Origin: Vulcanimicrobiota bacterium
GTDB lineage: Bacteria; Vulcanimicrobiota; Xenobia; Xenobiales; JADMJV01
NCBI GenBank assembly: GCA_019637395.1
Contig: JAHBVR010000007.1
Span: 1 to 64,000 of the forward strand
Direction: 5' to 3'
Length of the DNA stretch: 64,000 nucleotides
Shown in pieces: positions 41,185 through 48,897 of the stretch. Under the pieces are notes generated by a model. That model did not search any database. It was not told the origin of the DNA and was given only the letters and a program-made list of their open reading frames with translations. Both the position numbers and the translations under genes were made by a program. Each line of letters begins with the position of its first letter. Position 1 is the stretch's first letter.

Positions 41185-43485
41185 GTGTCTAGATTACCGG
41201 GCGAAGACTCTCGGATCCGAGCTCTGGAGAAGCAGATCTCGGATAATCCGAGCGATCCCAAGCCCTACTATGAACTGGGTCGCGTCTACCTGGCCGGCGA
41301 GGACTGGCATAATTCTCTGCGCGTTTTAGAAAAGGGCCTGTCCCTTGACCCCAGTATGAATCAGGCAGCCTTCGAACTTGGTTGCGCCTACAGTCGCCTT
41401 TCCAACTGGGACACCGCCATCCGCACCTGGGAGCGTATCACCGATAGTGATGGTGAGTTATGCCTGGACGGTATCGACTACACCCGCCAGAGCCTGATTC
41501 GTGGAACCCTGGGCGCCTGGGAGCGATTCGACGACTCCAAAGATAAAAGTATTTTTAAGAGCTACAACCTGGGCATCGCCCATTTGATACTGGGCAAGAC
41601 CGAAGCCGCTATCCACTACTTCACCGAGGTCATTGTCGGCAACCCGCATTTCGAGAAGGCTCTCTATTACCGCACTCGGGCCAACCGCATGTTGGGCCGC
41701 ATCAAGCTGGCCGGTCCCGACTTGCAAAAACTGCTGGAATACCGTCCCCGCGATCCTTACGGCAACTTTTTGCTGGGCCAGTGCCTGTTGGAAATGGGGC
41801 GCACGCCTCAGGCCTTGAGTTGTTTCGCCAAAGCCCTGGTGGATAAGCCGGGCTACTTCAAAGCCCATCAGCAAGCCGGCGAGGCCAACCTGAAGACCCA
41901 GCAATACGAGCAAGCCATCACACACTTTAAAAAAGCCTCCTCCATTCGTCCGAACGCTTGCGAGAGCTACCTCGGCATCGGACGTTGCTATGAGGAACAA
42001 TTCCGCATGGACGAGGCCGTGGAAGCCTTCGAAAAGGCCGTCAGCATCGACCCAGAATCCAAGCAGGCTCACTTCTCGCTGGGAATGCTCTTTAAAAACC
42101 TGGGCCGCTCTCCCTCGGCCATTCGCCACTTGCAGAAAACCGTCGAACTCGATCCCTCGGAGGCGGAAGCCTACTACGTACTGGGCGTGCTCCAGTCAGG
42201 CCTGAAAAAGTACATGCAGGCCATCGGTCCGCTGCGTAAATGTCTGGAACTCGCTCCTGATCACGCCTACGCTCGCTATACCCTGGGCAAAGCCTGCCTG
42301 GCCTGCGAGCAGGTAGAAGAAGCCATCGAATGCTTCCATCACGCCCTCCAGCAAAATCCCAACGACGTCAAGACCCTCACGGCCCTGGGCATGGCCCATT
42401 TTCAGAAGAAACAACTGGATCAGGCCAAAAAGCAGTTCTCGGAAGTACTCGACCGCAATCCCCGGGAAGCCGAAGCGCACTACTACCTGGGCGCCACTAT
42501 GTTCCAACTCAACGACTACGACCGGGCCATCGAAAGCTATCAACGAGCCGCTCAGGTCCACGGTGACAGCGCCCTCAACTTCTTTACCAGCGGTGCCGTG
42601 GCCTCATACCGGCGCCAGTATGAGCAGGCTCTGCAGCTCTTCCGCAAAGCCACCGAACTGCGGCCCGATTCGGAAGCCGATATCAGCCGCTTCGCCACTC
42701 TGCAGTTGCTGGCCACGGTAGGCATCACCCACGCCCAGACCGGCATCGAACTGCAGTCTTTCATCGAACAACGCAAGGAACTCTTCAAGAGCATCGTGCG
42801 CACCCTGGCCAGCCTGCTGGACGCTCGCGACCAGTACACCCGCTATCACAGTTGGCGAGTGGCCACTATCGGAGCTATGCTGGCTCGCTACATCGGCCTT
42901 CCCGATGATCAGGTGGAAGGCATCGAAATGGGCGGACTGCTGCACGACGTGGGCAAAATCGGCATCCCCGAGCAGATCCTCAATAAGCCGGGCAAGCTGG
43001 ATGATATGGAATACGACCTCATCAAACGCCATCCCGTGATCGGCTGGGAAGCCCTCAAAGAAGTCGAATTCCCCTGGCCCCAGGTCATGCCCATCGTGCG
43101 CTTCCACCACGAGAAGTGGAACGGTAAAGGCTATCCCGACGGCCTGGCCGGCGACGACATTCCCTTTGAAGCCCAGATTATCGGCATCGCCGACTTCTTC
43201 GACGCGCTGACCACCAACCGTCCCTACCGGCGGGCTTTCAGTTATCAGGAAGCCCTGAATATCATGCGCAAAGAGTCAGGCTCGTTCTTCAACCCGGTGC
43301 TGCTGGAGGAGTTCGCCGAGGTGGCCGACACCAACGAATTCATCCTGGAATTACCCACTCCGGCCGAGATGGACGAGTCGGGCAACCATATTCTGCCCTC
43401 CATGGAAGAGAACTGGCAGGCCATCGCCGGTCGCCAACGCGACTCGGTCAGCGACTCCTGGGGACTGACGGCGCTACCGCACTAG
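41185..43485 (+). CDS. TPR-repeat protein with C-terminal HD-GYP phosphodiesterase
   Basis: I start at the GTG at 41185 (GAGG six bases upstream) rather than a TTG four codons earlier. About 540 residues of tetratricopeptide repeats come first (NPSDPKPYYELGRVYLAGED, then PESKQAHFSLGMLFKNLGRS and many more). A complete HD-GYP domain follows: YTRYHSWRVATIGAMLARYI, then GLLHDVGKIGIPEQILNKPG, then VRFHHEKWNGKGYPDGLAGD and IADFFDALTTNRPYR. Metal ligands and the HHExxxGxGYP signature are intact, so cyclic-di-GMP hydrolysis is likely. The TPR array probably docks a protein partner. It is cytoplasmic. Confidence 0.92.
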   Translation: MSRLPGEDSRIRALEKQISDNPSDPKPYYELGRVYLAGEDWHNSLRVLEKGLSLDPSMNQAAFELGCAYSRLSNWDTAIRTWERITDSDGELCLDGIDYTRQSLIRGTLGAWERFDDSKDKSIFKSYNLGIAHLILGKTEAAIHYFTEVIVGNPHFEKALYYRTRANRMLGRIKLAGPDLQKLLEYRPRDPYGNFLLGQCLLEMGRTPQALSCFAKALVDKPGYFKAHQQAGEANLKTQQYEQAITHFKKASSIRPNACESYLGIGRCYEEQFRMDEAVEAFEKAVSIDPESKQAHFSLGMLFKNLGRSPSAIRHLQKTVELDPSEAEAYYVLGVLQSGLKKYMQAIGPLRKCLELAPDHAYARYTLGKACLACEQVEEAIECFHHALQQNPNDVKTLTALGMAHFQKKQLDQAKKQFSEVLDRNPREAEAHYYLGATMFQLNDYDRAIESYQRAAQVHGDSALNFFTSGAVASYRRQYEQALQLFRKATELRPDSEADISRFATLQLLATVGITHAQTGIELQSFIEQRKELFKSIVRTLASLLDARDQYTRYHSWRVATIGAMLARYIGLPDDQVEGIEMGGLLHDVGKIGIPEQILNKPGKLDDMEYDLIKRHPVIGWEALKEVEFPWPQVMPIVRFHHEKWNGKGYPDGLAGDDIPFEAQIIGIADFFDALTTNRPYRRAFSYQEALNIMRKESGSFFNPVLLEEFAEVADTNEFILELPTPAEMDESGNHILPSMEENWQAIAGRQRDSVSDSWGLTALPH

Positions 43486-43507
43486 AGGTGGCCTTGAAAC
43501 AAACCTC

Positions 43508-43717
43508 ATGACCCGTCAGACTCTACACCGCCTTATTGAGGATTAGCCGGAAGAAGAACTCCCCCCGGCTGCCCGCTACCTGGAATTCCTCGTCAGCCGA
43601 GACAGCGAGGATGCCTGGCGCAACCCTTCTTATCAAGAGTATGCTTTTTCTCAAGTCCGCGCTGCGGAAGATGAAATCGCTCGGGGAGAATCCATCTTCG
43701 TTGAGGATGCTAAGTGA
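43508..43717 (+). pseudogene. Antitoxin-like small protein with an in-frame amber codon
   Basis: From the ATG at 43508 the frame reads MTRQTLHRLIED, meets TAG at 43544, then continues PEEELPPAARYLEFLVSRDS, then SYQEYAFSQVRAAEDEIARG and ESIFVEDAK. This is the layout of small RelB/ParD-like antitoxins (a short DNA-binding start, 'LP...l.a.r.LE.L', then a Glu-rich toxin-wrapping tail). The terminating TGA at 43715 is the first three bases of a mobile-element end. Any toxin downstream is gone. Confidence 0.45.
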
Positions 43718-43738
43718 CCCCCGGCGTAATTCCGTTGC
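43710..43738 (+). repeat. Solitary mobile-element end, homologous to the MITE at 62.7 kb
   Basis: CTAAG followed by TGACCCCCGGCGTAATTCCG matches the terminal sequence of the element at 62701-62868; it differs from that element's right end by only a few bases over 24. The opposite end was not found within 160 bases. It may be a truncated copy or a one-ended remnant. Confidence 0.5.
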
Positions 43739-43880
43739 GCCTTTGAGACAGGCTGAGCTGAAGGCCTGATCCAAACCTATCCCGGCTTCCTCATCGCGGC
43801 ACCTATCGACTCGATGAGGAAAACCAAACCCAGGTGGGCCCACCAATCTCGAGCCGGGAAGCACCCACCGCTTGAAGGGA

Positions 43881-43909
43881 ACCCGAGTAAGATGCTATCT
43901 TACTCGGGT
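43881..43909. promoter_or_regulatory. Perfect 13-bp inverted repeat over the antitoxin start
   Basis: ACCCGAGTAAGAT (43881-43893) and ATCTTACTCGGGT (43897-43909) are exact complements around GCT. The right arm covers the first two bases of the GTG start. AbrB/SpoVT-type antitoxins bind inverted repeats at their own promoters, so this is a candidate autoregulatory operator. Confidence 0.65.
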
Positions 43910-44135
43910 GAGAACCCGAATTTCGTCAAAAGGCCAGATCGTAGTGCCTTCCGAACTTAGAGAGCTGGACAAGCTTGTCCCCGGGCAGCAATTCACTGTC
44001 GAACGCCTGGAACCCGGGACTTACCTCCTGCGACGAATTAGCCAGACCGGCCATGGACTGGTTCAATGGCTTCGTGACTGCCCGGAGGACGACTGGTTCG
44101 AAGCGATGCCGTCGGAGAGCACTGATCAACTTTGA
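43908..44135 (+). CDS. vapB: AbrB/SpoVT (swapped-hairpin) antitoxin
   Basis: The GTG at 43908 gives VRTRISSKGQIVVPSELREL, the N-terminal swapped-hairpin DNA-binding domain of AbrB/MazE/VapB antitoxins ('sSKGQIviPs.lR..l.l.pG'). It continues LVPGQQFTVERLEPGTYLLR and ends in an acidic tail (LRDCPEDDWFEAMPSESTDQ) that would wrap the toxin. The 75-aa length is typical. An in-frame ATG at 43872 lies upstream of the palindrome and is less likely. The stop overlaps the toxin start by four bases. Confidence 0.85.
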   Translation: MRTRISSKGQIVVPSELRELDKLVPGQQFTVERLEPGTYLLRRISQTGHGLVQWLRDCPEDDWFEAMPSESTDQL

Positions 44136-44545
44136 AATTTTTGGTCGACGCCAATGTTTTAAGTGAAGCCACCCGCCCGCTCCCCGACGCTGGTGTACTG
44201 GATTGGCTCCAACAAAATGAGGGAGACCTGGCCGTGAACCCCATCATCCTCGGGGAACTCGAGTTCGGGATCTTAAAGCTTCCCACTGGCCGTCGCCGCG
44301 ACTCGTTGATGCGTTGGTTTGAAACTGGGGCGCGCATCCTGCCGGTGCTAGACCTGGATGCTGCTACCAGCAGACACTGGGCGAAGCTGCTGGCTGATTT
44401 GCGCAGCCAGGGGAAAGCAATGCCTGTCAAAGACAGCTTGATTGCAGTCACTGCATTGCAACATCGACTCACCCTAGTCACCCGGAACACCAAGGACTTC
44501 CTCTGCACCTCGGTGCCTCTCCTCAATCCATTTAGGAACATGTGA
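44132..44545 (+). CDS. vapC: VapC-type PIN-domain toxin
   Basis: The TTG at 44132 overlaps the antitoxin stop (TTGA). The 137-aa product is a complete PIN domain: KFLVDANVLSEATRPLPDAG with the first Asp, PIILGELEFGILKLPTGRRR with the conserved Glu, then AMPVKDSLIAVTALQHRLTL with the third acidic residue and LVTRNTKDF with the last. Such toxins cut tRNA or rRNA and are held inactive by the antitoxin in an autoregulating complex. Both genes look intact. Confidence 0.92.
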   Translation: MKFLVDANVLSEATRPLPDAGVLDWLQQNEGDLAVNPIILGELEFGILKLPTGRRRDSLMRWFETGARILPVLDLDAATSRHWAKLLADLRSQGKAMPVKDSLIAVTALQHRLTLVTRNTKDFLCTSVPLLNPFRNM

Positions 44546-44584
44546 GCGACAGGAAGCTCATGTCGCGGTACGAACAGGGATTCA

Positions 44585-46222
44585 ATGCGCCACCTCCTGT
44601 TTTTGTTGATCTTACTATGCTCTGCCGTTCCCGCCTGGGCGCAGACTCCGTTTGACGCCACTTTCCGAGGCCAGACCTATCACTTTCAGCCCGCCATGGT
44701 GCAGGGCAAGGCCGTCCTCGGTCTGGCCGATCCTCAGGTGGTCGCGCTGATCCAGGCCACCTCGGCGCAAGTCCAGGTCTCCACCAGCGGGCGCACACTT
44801 TATGTCTTCCTGCCGGGAAGGCAGACCTATTGGAGTGACGGCAGCGGTGTCTACACCCGCAATGGTCAGGAAATCGAAGCTCCCGGACTTTTCTTTACCG
44901 AACCGGTAGCCGCCATGGAGCCGCTGGCCCTCTTTGAGGCGATCGGCCTGCGCGCTTACCCTGTGCCGGGAGGCTATCAGCTGGCCAGCCTGGTCACTGA
45001 TTTCGCGCCTCTGGCCCCCGATTCTCTGGAACTCAAAATGACCACTTCGGCGCCGCTCAAGTTTGTGGCCAGCGAACCCGAGCCGGGCCAAATTCGGGTG
45101 GAAATCGCGGAAGCGGCCTGGGACCGAAGCGAGCGCAAATTTCGCCTGGGCGAGGCGGACGTGGAGGTTTTCGGTGGCGACAAACCCGGAGTGCCGTTGC
45201 TGGTGTTTTACCGGTTTCAACCCTTCTGGACAGCCAGGGTAAAGTTCGGCCTCACCCGCGAGATCCTCGTCTCGCCGGAGCCTCGTCAATATGTATCGGC
45301 CGCTCAGCCGGCCAGCCTCCAGGAAGTACGGGACGTCACGGGTAGCGACGGCACCCATGAGATCGAGTTCGTACTGGACCGGGGAACCCAGTTCTACTGG
45401 AACCTGGATTCCGCCTCACGCATCCTGAAAGTCGAATTCCCCGCCACCAACTCCACGGCGACCGGCGTTCGCGTGTTGCGAACCTCCAACTTCCCCGTGG
45501 CCCGCTATGAGGCGGTGCTGGGAGAAGGCCAGAGCTTCGAGTTCTATCAGAACCCGGAGACGCCGAACAGCCTGCGCCTGCGGCTGGCGGCCGGTCTTAA
45601 ACCTGCGGAGGCCAGCGGCACCGCCAGCATGGCGGGGGCCTACGGTGCTTCCGGCAGCATCGTGCTCGACCCCGGCCACGGAGGGGGAGATCCGGGTTGC
45701 TGCAATCGCAGCCTGGGTGTCTGGGAAAAGGACGTAACCCTGGACATCTGCCTGAGGCTGCGCGACCTTCTGCAGAAGCAAGGCTGGAAAGTGGACATGA
45801 CCCGCACCACTGATCGAGACGTCACCTATGCCGGCTCCCCCGACTTGATGGAGCTGCAGGCGCGTGCCGACGTGGCCAACAAAAACAACTCCGACCTTTT
45901 CGTCAGCATCCACTGCAACGCCAGCGTCTCGCCCGCCTCGCGCGGCTCGGCCATCTACTGGTATAAGCCGGAAGATCGAGCGCTGGCCCAATACCTGGAC
46001 GTGCTGGACGATCGGCTGGGCTTTGAACAGGACGGAACCATTCAGAACAGCTTCGCCGTGCTGCGCCTCACCAACATGCCGGCGGTGCTGGTGGAGACGG
46101 CCTTTTTAACCAACCCTACCGAAGGCCGCCTGCTGGCCACCCCCGAAATCCGCCAGAAGATCGCCGAATTGTTGGCCGAGGCCCTGGGCAAGTACATGGC
46201 AGCCGCCAGGAAACGCTCCTGA
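44585..46222 (+). CDS. N-acetylmuramoyl-L-alanine amidase (Amidase_3), exported
   Basis: The 545-aa product starts MRHLLFLLILLCSAVPAWAQ, a signal peptide. It continues with a beta-rich N-terminal part that includes a copper-amine-oxidase-N-like and an AMIN-like segment (HEIEFVLDRGTQFYWNLDSA, then ARYEAVLGEGQSFEFYQNPE). The C-terminal 200 residues are Amidase_3: SIVLDPGHGGGDPGCCNRSL with the first zinc His, VWEKDVTLDICLRLRDLLQK with Glu, NNSDLFVSIHCNASVSPASR with the second His, and PAVLVETAFLTNPTEGRLLA with the catalytic Glu. It cleaves the lactyl-L-Ala bond of peptidoglycan in cell separation or remodelling, in the periplasm or wall. Confidence 0.95.
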   Translation: MRHLLFLLILLCSAVPAWAQTPFDATFRGQTYHFQPAMVQGKAVLGLADPQVVALIQATSAQVQVSTSGRTLYVFLPGRQTYWSDGSGVYTRNGQEIEAPGLFFTEPVAAMEPLALFEAIGLRAYPVPGGYQLASLVTDFAPLAPDSLELKMTTSAPLKFVASEPEPGQIRVEIAEAAWDRSERKFRLGEADVEVFGGDKPGVPLLVFYRFQPFWTARVKFGLTREILVSPEPRQYVSAAQPASLQEVRDVTGSDGTHEIEFVLDRGTQFYWNLDSASRILKVEFPATNSTATGVRVLRTSNFPVARYEAVLGEGQSFEFYQNPETPNSLRLRLAAGLKPAEASGTASMAGAYGASGSIVLDPGHGGGDPGCCNRSLGVWEKDVTLDICLRLRDLLQKQGWKVDMTRTTDRDVTYAGSPDLMELQARADVANKNNSDLFVSIHCNASVSPASRGSAIYWYKPEDRALAQYLDVLDDRLGFEQDGTIQNSFAVLRLTNMPAVLVETAFLTNPTEGRLLATPEIRQKIAELLAEALGKYMAAARKRS

Positions 46223-46581
46223 GTTGGCATCGGGCCTCTCCTATTCATCGGCTCGCACCAGTAGATCGCCCGCAGCCCAGGCCCGCTGGAAAGCGGCGAT
46301 TTGGTGGGCGCTCAGGAGCATATACTGGCGGCAATCCGTCCAACGAATTCGAAGGAATCGGCGTAGCGCCACCCCGGCGCACTTGGGACAAGCAGGTACG
46401 AGCGGTTTTCTGGCGGCTGGCGCCCCTACCGACCACGCTGCTGGCTCTCACCGGCGCGCCGCTGCTGGCTTTCCCGGAGCAAGGACCGCGGCTGGCTTTG
46501 GTCGGATTGGCGCTGGCCGCGGTGCTGGGCTATCCGGTCTGGATCTGGTCGGACTACCTCTCGCGTCGCTACTCGCGCTAA
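46219..46581 (+). CDS. Small membrane-associated protein, possible CUG start
   Basis: This frame contains no ATG, GTG or TTG. A CTG at 46219 overlaps the amidase stop (CTGA). From there 120 codons read protein-like: FGGRSGAYTGGNPSNEFEGI, then PPRRTWDKQVRAVFWRLAPL, then two hydrophobic helices (TLLALTGAPLLAFPEQGPRL, then ALVGLALAAVLGYPVWIWSD) and a basic end YLSRRYSR. Either CUG is the start, coupled to the amidase, or the N-terminus was lost by a frameshift. No family is recognised. Confidence 0.45.
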   Translation: MSWHRASPIHRLAPVDRPQPRPAGKRRFGGRSGAYTGGNPSNEFEGIGVAPPRRTWDKQVRAVFWRLAPLPTTLLALTGAPLLAFPEQGPRLALVGLALAAVLGYPVWIWSDYLSRRYSR

Positions 46582-46749
46582 ACTCTCAAGCCGCCTTGGG
46601 CAGGCCGAGCTTGCCCCGGTCCGACTTGCTGGTCCTGGATGGAGAGGCGGGCTGGACCGCGCCCGAATCTACCTGGGGCCTGAGGCCAAAGGGCCTCGGA
46701 AATCTGAATTGTCACAGTCGCAGCCGGCGCCGTCCTGGAAGAGAATCAG

Positions 46750-47160
46750 TTATTTGGGGTCGAGGACGAAGACCGGGATCTGCCGGTCGGTTTTCTCCTG
46801 GTATTCGGCGTAGGGGGGGTAGGCCTTGACAGCTCGTTCCCACCATTGGGCGCGTTCTTCGCCGAAGACTTCGCGGGCGATGTAGGTTTTGGTGACCGTT
46901 CCGTCCTGGAGGGGGAATTCGGGGTGGGCTTTGATGTTAGCATACCAGGTGGGATTTTCGGGGGCGCCGCCTTTGGAGGCGACAGCGGCGTAGCTGCCGT
47001 TGTGCTCGACGCGCATGAGGGGGGTGGGGCGGGGCTGGCCGGTTTTGGCGCCGCGCAGGCTGAGCAGGACGATGGGAGAGCCGAAGACATGGAGTCCTTC
47101 GGTGGTTCCGGCCTGCTGGATGGTATTGATGTGGTCTTGGACCCAGTCGGGTTTGCTCAT
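46750..47160 (-). CDS. Nitroreductase/F420-type deazaflavin-binding protein (DUF385)
   Basis: The 136-aa product matches the DDN/DUF385 family of split-barrel flavin proteins: [15 protein letters not shown], then [20 protein letters not shown] with the substrate loop, [20 protein letters not shown] then [20 protein letters not shown], and [20 protein letters not shown] near the end. The K-T-G..R..PL.R and SKGG..P.W..N motifs are the F420-binding signatures of this family. It should be a soluble F420H2-dependent reductase of unknown substrate. With the two LLM proteins it suggests the organism makes or uses F420. Confidence 0.9.
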   Translation of the reverse strand: MSKPDWVQDHINTIQQAGTTEGLHVFGSPIVLLSLRGAKTGQPRPTPLMRVEHNGSYAAVASKGGAPENPTWYANIKAHPEFPLQDGTVTKTYIAREVFGEERAQWWERAVKAYPPYAEYQEKTDRQIPVFVLDPK

Positions 47161-47307
47161 GGTGGTCTTCCTTATTTCCAGTGGATTTTGAGGGCTTGCC
47201 GTCGTCTTTGAAGTTGTGGTAGCACTCGGGAATCGATTTCCAGGTCGCCGAGTTTGAATTCCAGCTCAGGCGCAATGCACAGGCCAGTCCAAATCGGAGG
47301 GGGGAGC

Positions 47308-48849
47308 TTATACGCTGGCGGGAACGGCCGCCGGTTTGCGTTCCGGCTCGACCACGCCGTCCTGGTGCACGGCGTCGGCGGCGATCCAGCCGGACATGAG
47401 CACCATGGGCATGCCCGGTCCCGGATGAGCGGCGCCACCGGCCAGGTAAAGTCCCTTGATGGCCGTTTTGTTGCTGGGCTTGAAGGCCCCCAAGGAACCG
47501 TGACTGGCCAGGCCGTAGATGGCGCCGTTGAGCACCGCGTAGCGGTCGTGAATATCCTGGGGCGTGAGATGGGCTTCGAAGATAATGTTTTCCTCGAGGT
47601 CGGTCAGACCGCAGGTGCGCTTGAGTTTGTCGAGCATGACCTGGCGATACTCGGGCAGCATCTTGGACCAGTCCTGGCCGGGACGTAAATAGGGGGTATG
47701 GGCCAGCACATAGAGTGCCTCGCCGCCTTCGGGGGCAACCTCCGGCTCGGTAATGGCCGGTGCGGCCAGATAGAGGCTGGGATCGGGGGCCGGGATACCC
47801 TTTTTATAAATATAGTCGAACTCTTCCTCGGGGTTTTTGGAAAAGACGAAGTCGTGATGCAGTAACTGCGGGTAACGTTTTTTCAAGCCGAGATAGAGCA
47901 CCACGCCCGAGCAGGCCGGCGTGTACTTACGAGCTTTTTCGAACTTGTCCACGGTCGGACCGGGCGGTAACAGTTCGCGGAAGGTGCGCACCGCGTCCAT
48001 GTTGGAGACGACCGCGTTACAGGCGATCTCCTCGCCACCTTCCAGCACCACGCCGCGCACTTGTTGCCCCTCGAGTTTGATCGATTGGACACGAGCACCC
48101 GTCCGAAAAGACACGCCCAGTTCTTCGGAAAGCTTGCGCAGCGCCACCGGCACGGCCCGGGTGCCGCCGATGGGATACCACACCCCTTCGTCCGTCTGCA
48201 TGTGGGCGATGCCGCACAGTACAGCCGGCGACTCTTCGGGCGAGGAGCCGACGTATTGCACGAAATGGTCCAGCATCTGAGCCACGCGCTCATCCTTGAT
48301 GTGGTTGCGCACCGTATTGAAAACGGTTTTGCCCGGCCGGATGCGCATGAAGTCTTTCCAACCCTTGACGGTAAACCAGCTTTGCGGGTCTAGAATATCC
48401 ATCAGCCCGCCTACCGGACGCCAGAAGAAGTAACGCTGGGAGATGGCGTTGAGAGCCTCGGAGACGGTCAAGAAATCATGATAGCCCTGCACATCCTCGG
48501 GATGCTTGCTGAATTGGCGCAGGTGGTCGGCCATCTGCTCGGGATTTTCCACCAGATCGAGGCGGCTGTTGTCATCAAAGAAACAACGCCACTGCGGGTC
48601 GAGGCGCACCAGGTTGAGGCGCTGCTCGATGTCGATACCGGCTTCCGCGAAAATGCGCTTGAGCACCGAGGGAATGGTGAGAATGGTCGGGCCCATATCG
48701 AAGCGGAAGCCTTGTTCCTGCAAAACCGCCGCCTTACCGCCGGTCCATTCGTTCTTTTCGACCACGGTCACCTGGTAGCCACGCGCGGCCAGCACCGTGG
48801 CGCTGGCCAGGCCGGCCAATCCCGATCCGATAACAACCACCTGATTCAT
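47308..48849 (-). CDS. crtI: CrtI-type phytoene desaturase-family oxidoreductase
   Basis: The 513-aa protein begins VVVIGSGLAGLASATVLAAR with VVEKNEWTGGKAAVLQEQGF, the FAD-binding signature of carotenoid desaturases, then RFDMGPTILTIPSVLKRIFA. It has the expected central blocks (VGSSPEESPAVLCGIAHMQT, then GVWYPIGGTRAVPVALRKLS) and the C-terminal flavin site GLYLAGGAAHPGPGMPMVLM. It introduces double bonds into phytoene or diapophytoene, or carries out a related oxidation. No phytoene synthase is present in the window. It lies just downstream of a second paralog on the same strand, with 48 bases between. Confidence 0.9.
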   Translation of the reverse strand: MNQVVVIGSGLAGLASATVLAARGYQVTVVEKNEWTGGKAAVLQEQGFRFDMGPTILTIPSVLKRIFAEAGIDIEQRLNLVRLDPQWRCFFDDNSRLDLVENPEQMADHLRQFSKHPEDVQGYHDFLTVSEALNAISQRYFFWRPVGGLMDILDPQSWFTVKGWKDFMRIRPGKTVFNTVRNHIKDERVAQMLDHFVQYVGSSPEESPAVLCGIAHMQTDEGVWYPIGGTRAVPVALRKLSEELGVSFRTGARVQSIKLEGQQVRGVVLEGGEEIACNAVVSNMDAVRTFRELLPPGPTVDKFEKARKYTPACSGVVLYLGLKKRYPQLLHHDFVFSKNPEEEFDYIYKKGIPAPDPSLYLAAPAITEPEVAPEGGEALYVLAHTPYLRPGQDWSKMLPEYRQVMLDKLKRTCGLTDLEENIIFEAHLTPQDIHDRYAVLNGAIYGLASHGSLGAFKPSNKTAIKGLYLAGGAAHPGPGMPMVLMSGWIAADAVHQDGVVEPERKPAAVPASV

Positions 48850-48897
48850 ATCTATCCCTCCAAATGTTCCAGGGGGCTTAGGAGGAACTCGTTCCTC

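Noticed and set aside
46224-46829. A 201-codon frame after the amidase as a gene
   Set aside because: Its composition is a Gly/Ala/Arg shadow. The neighbouring frame starting at CTG 46219 has a coherent protein with hydrophobic helices over the same bases.
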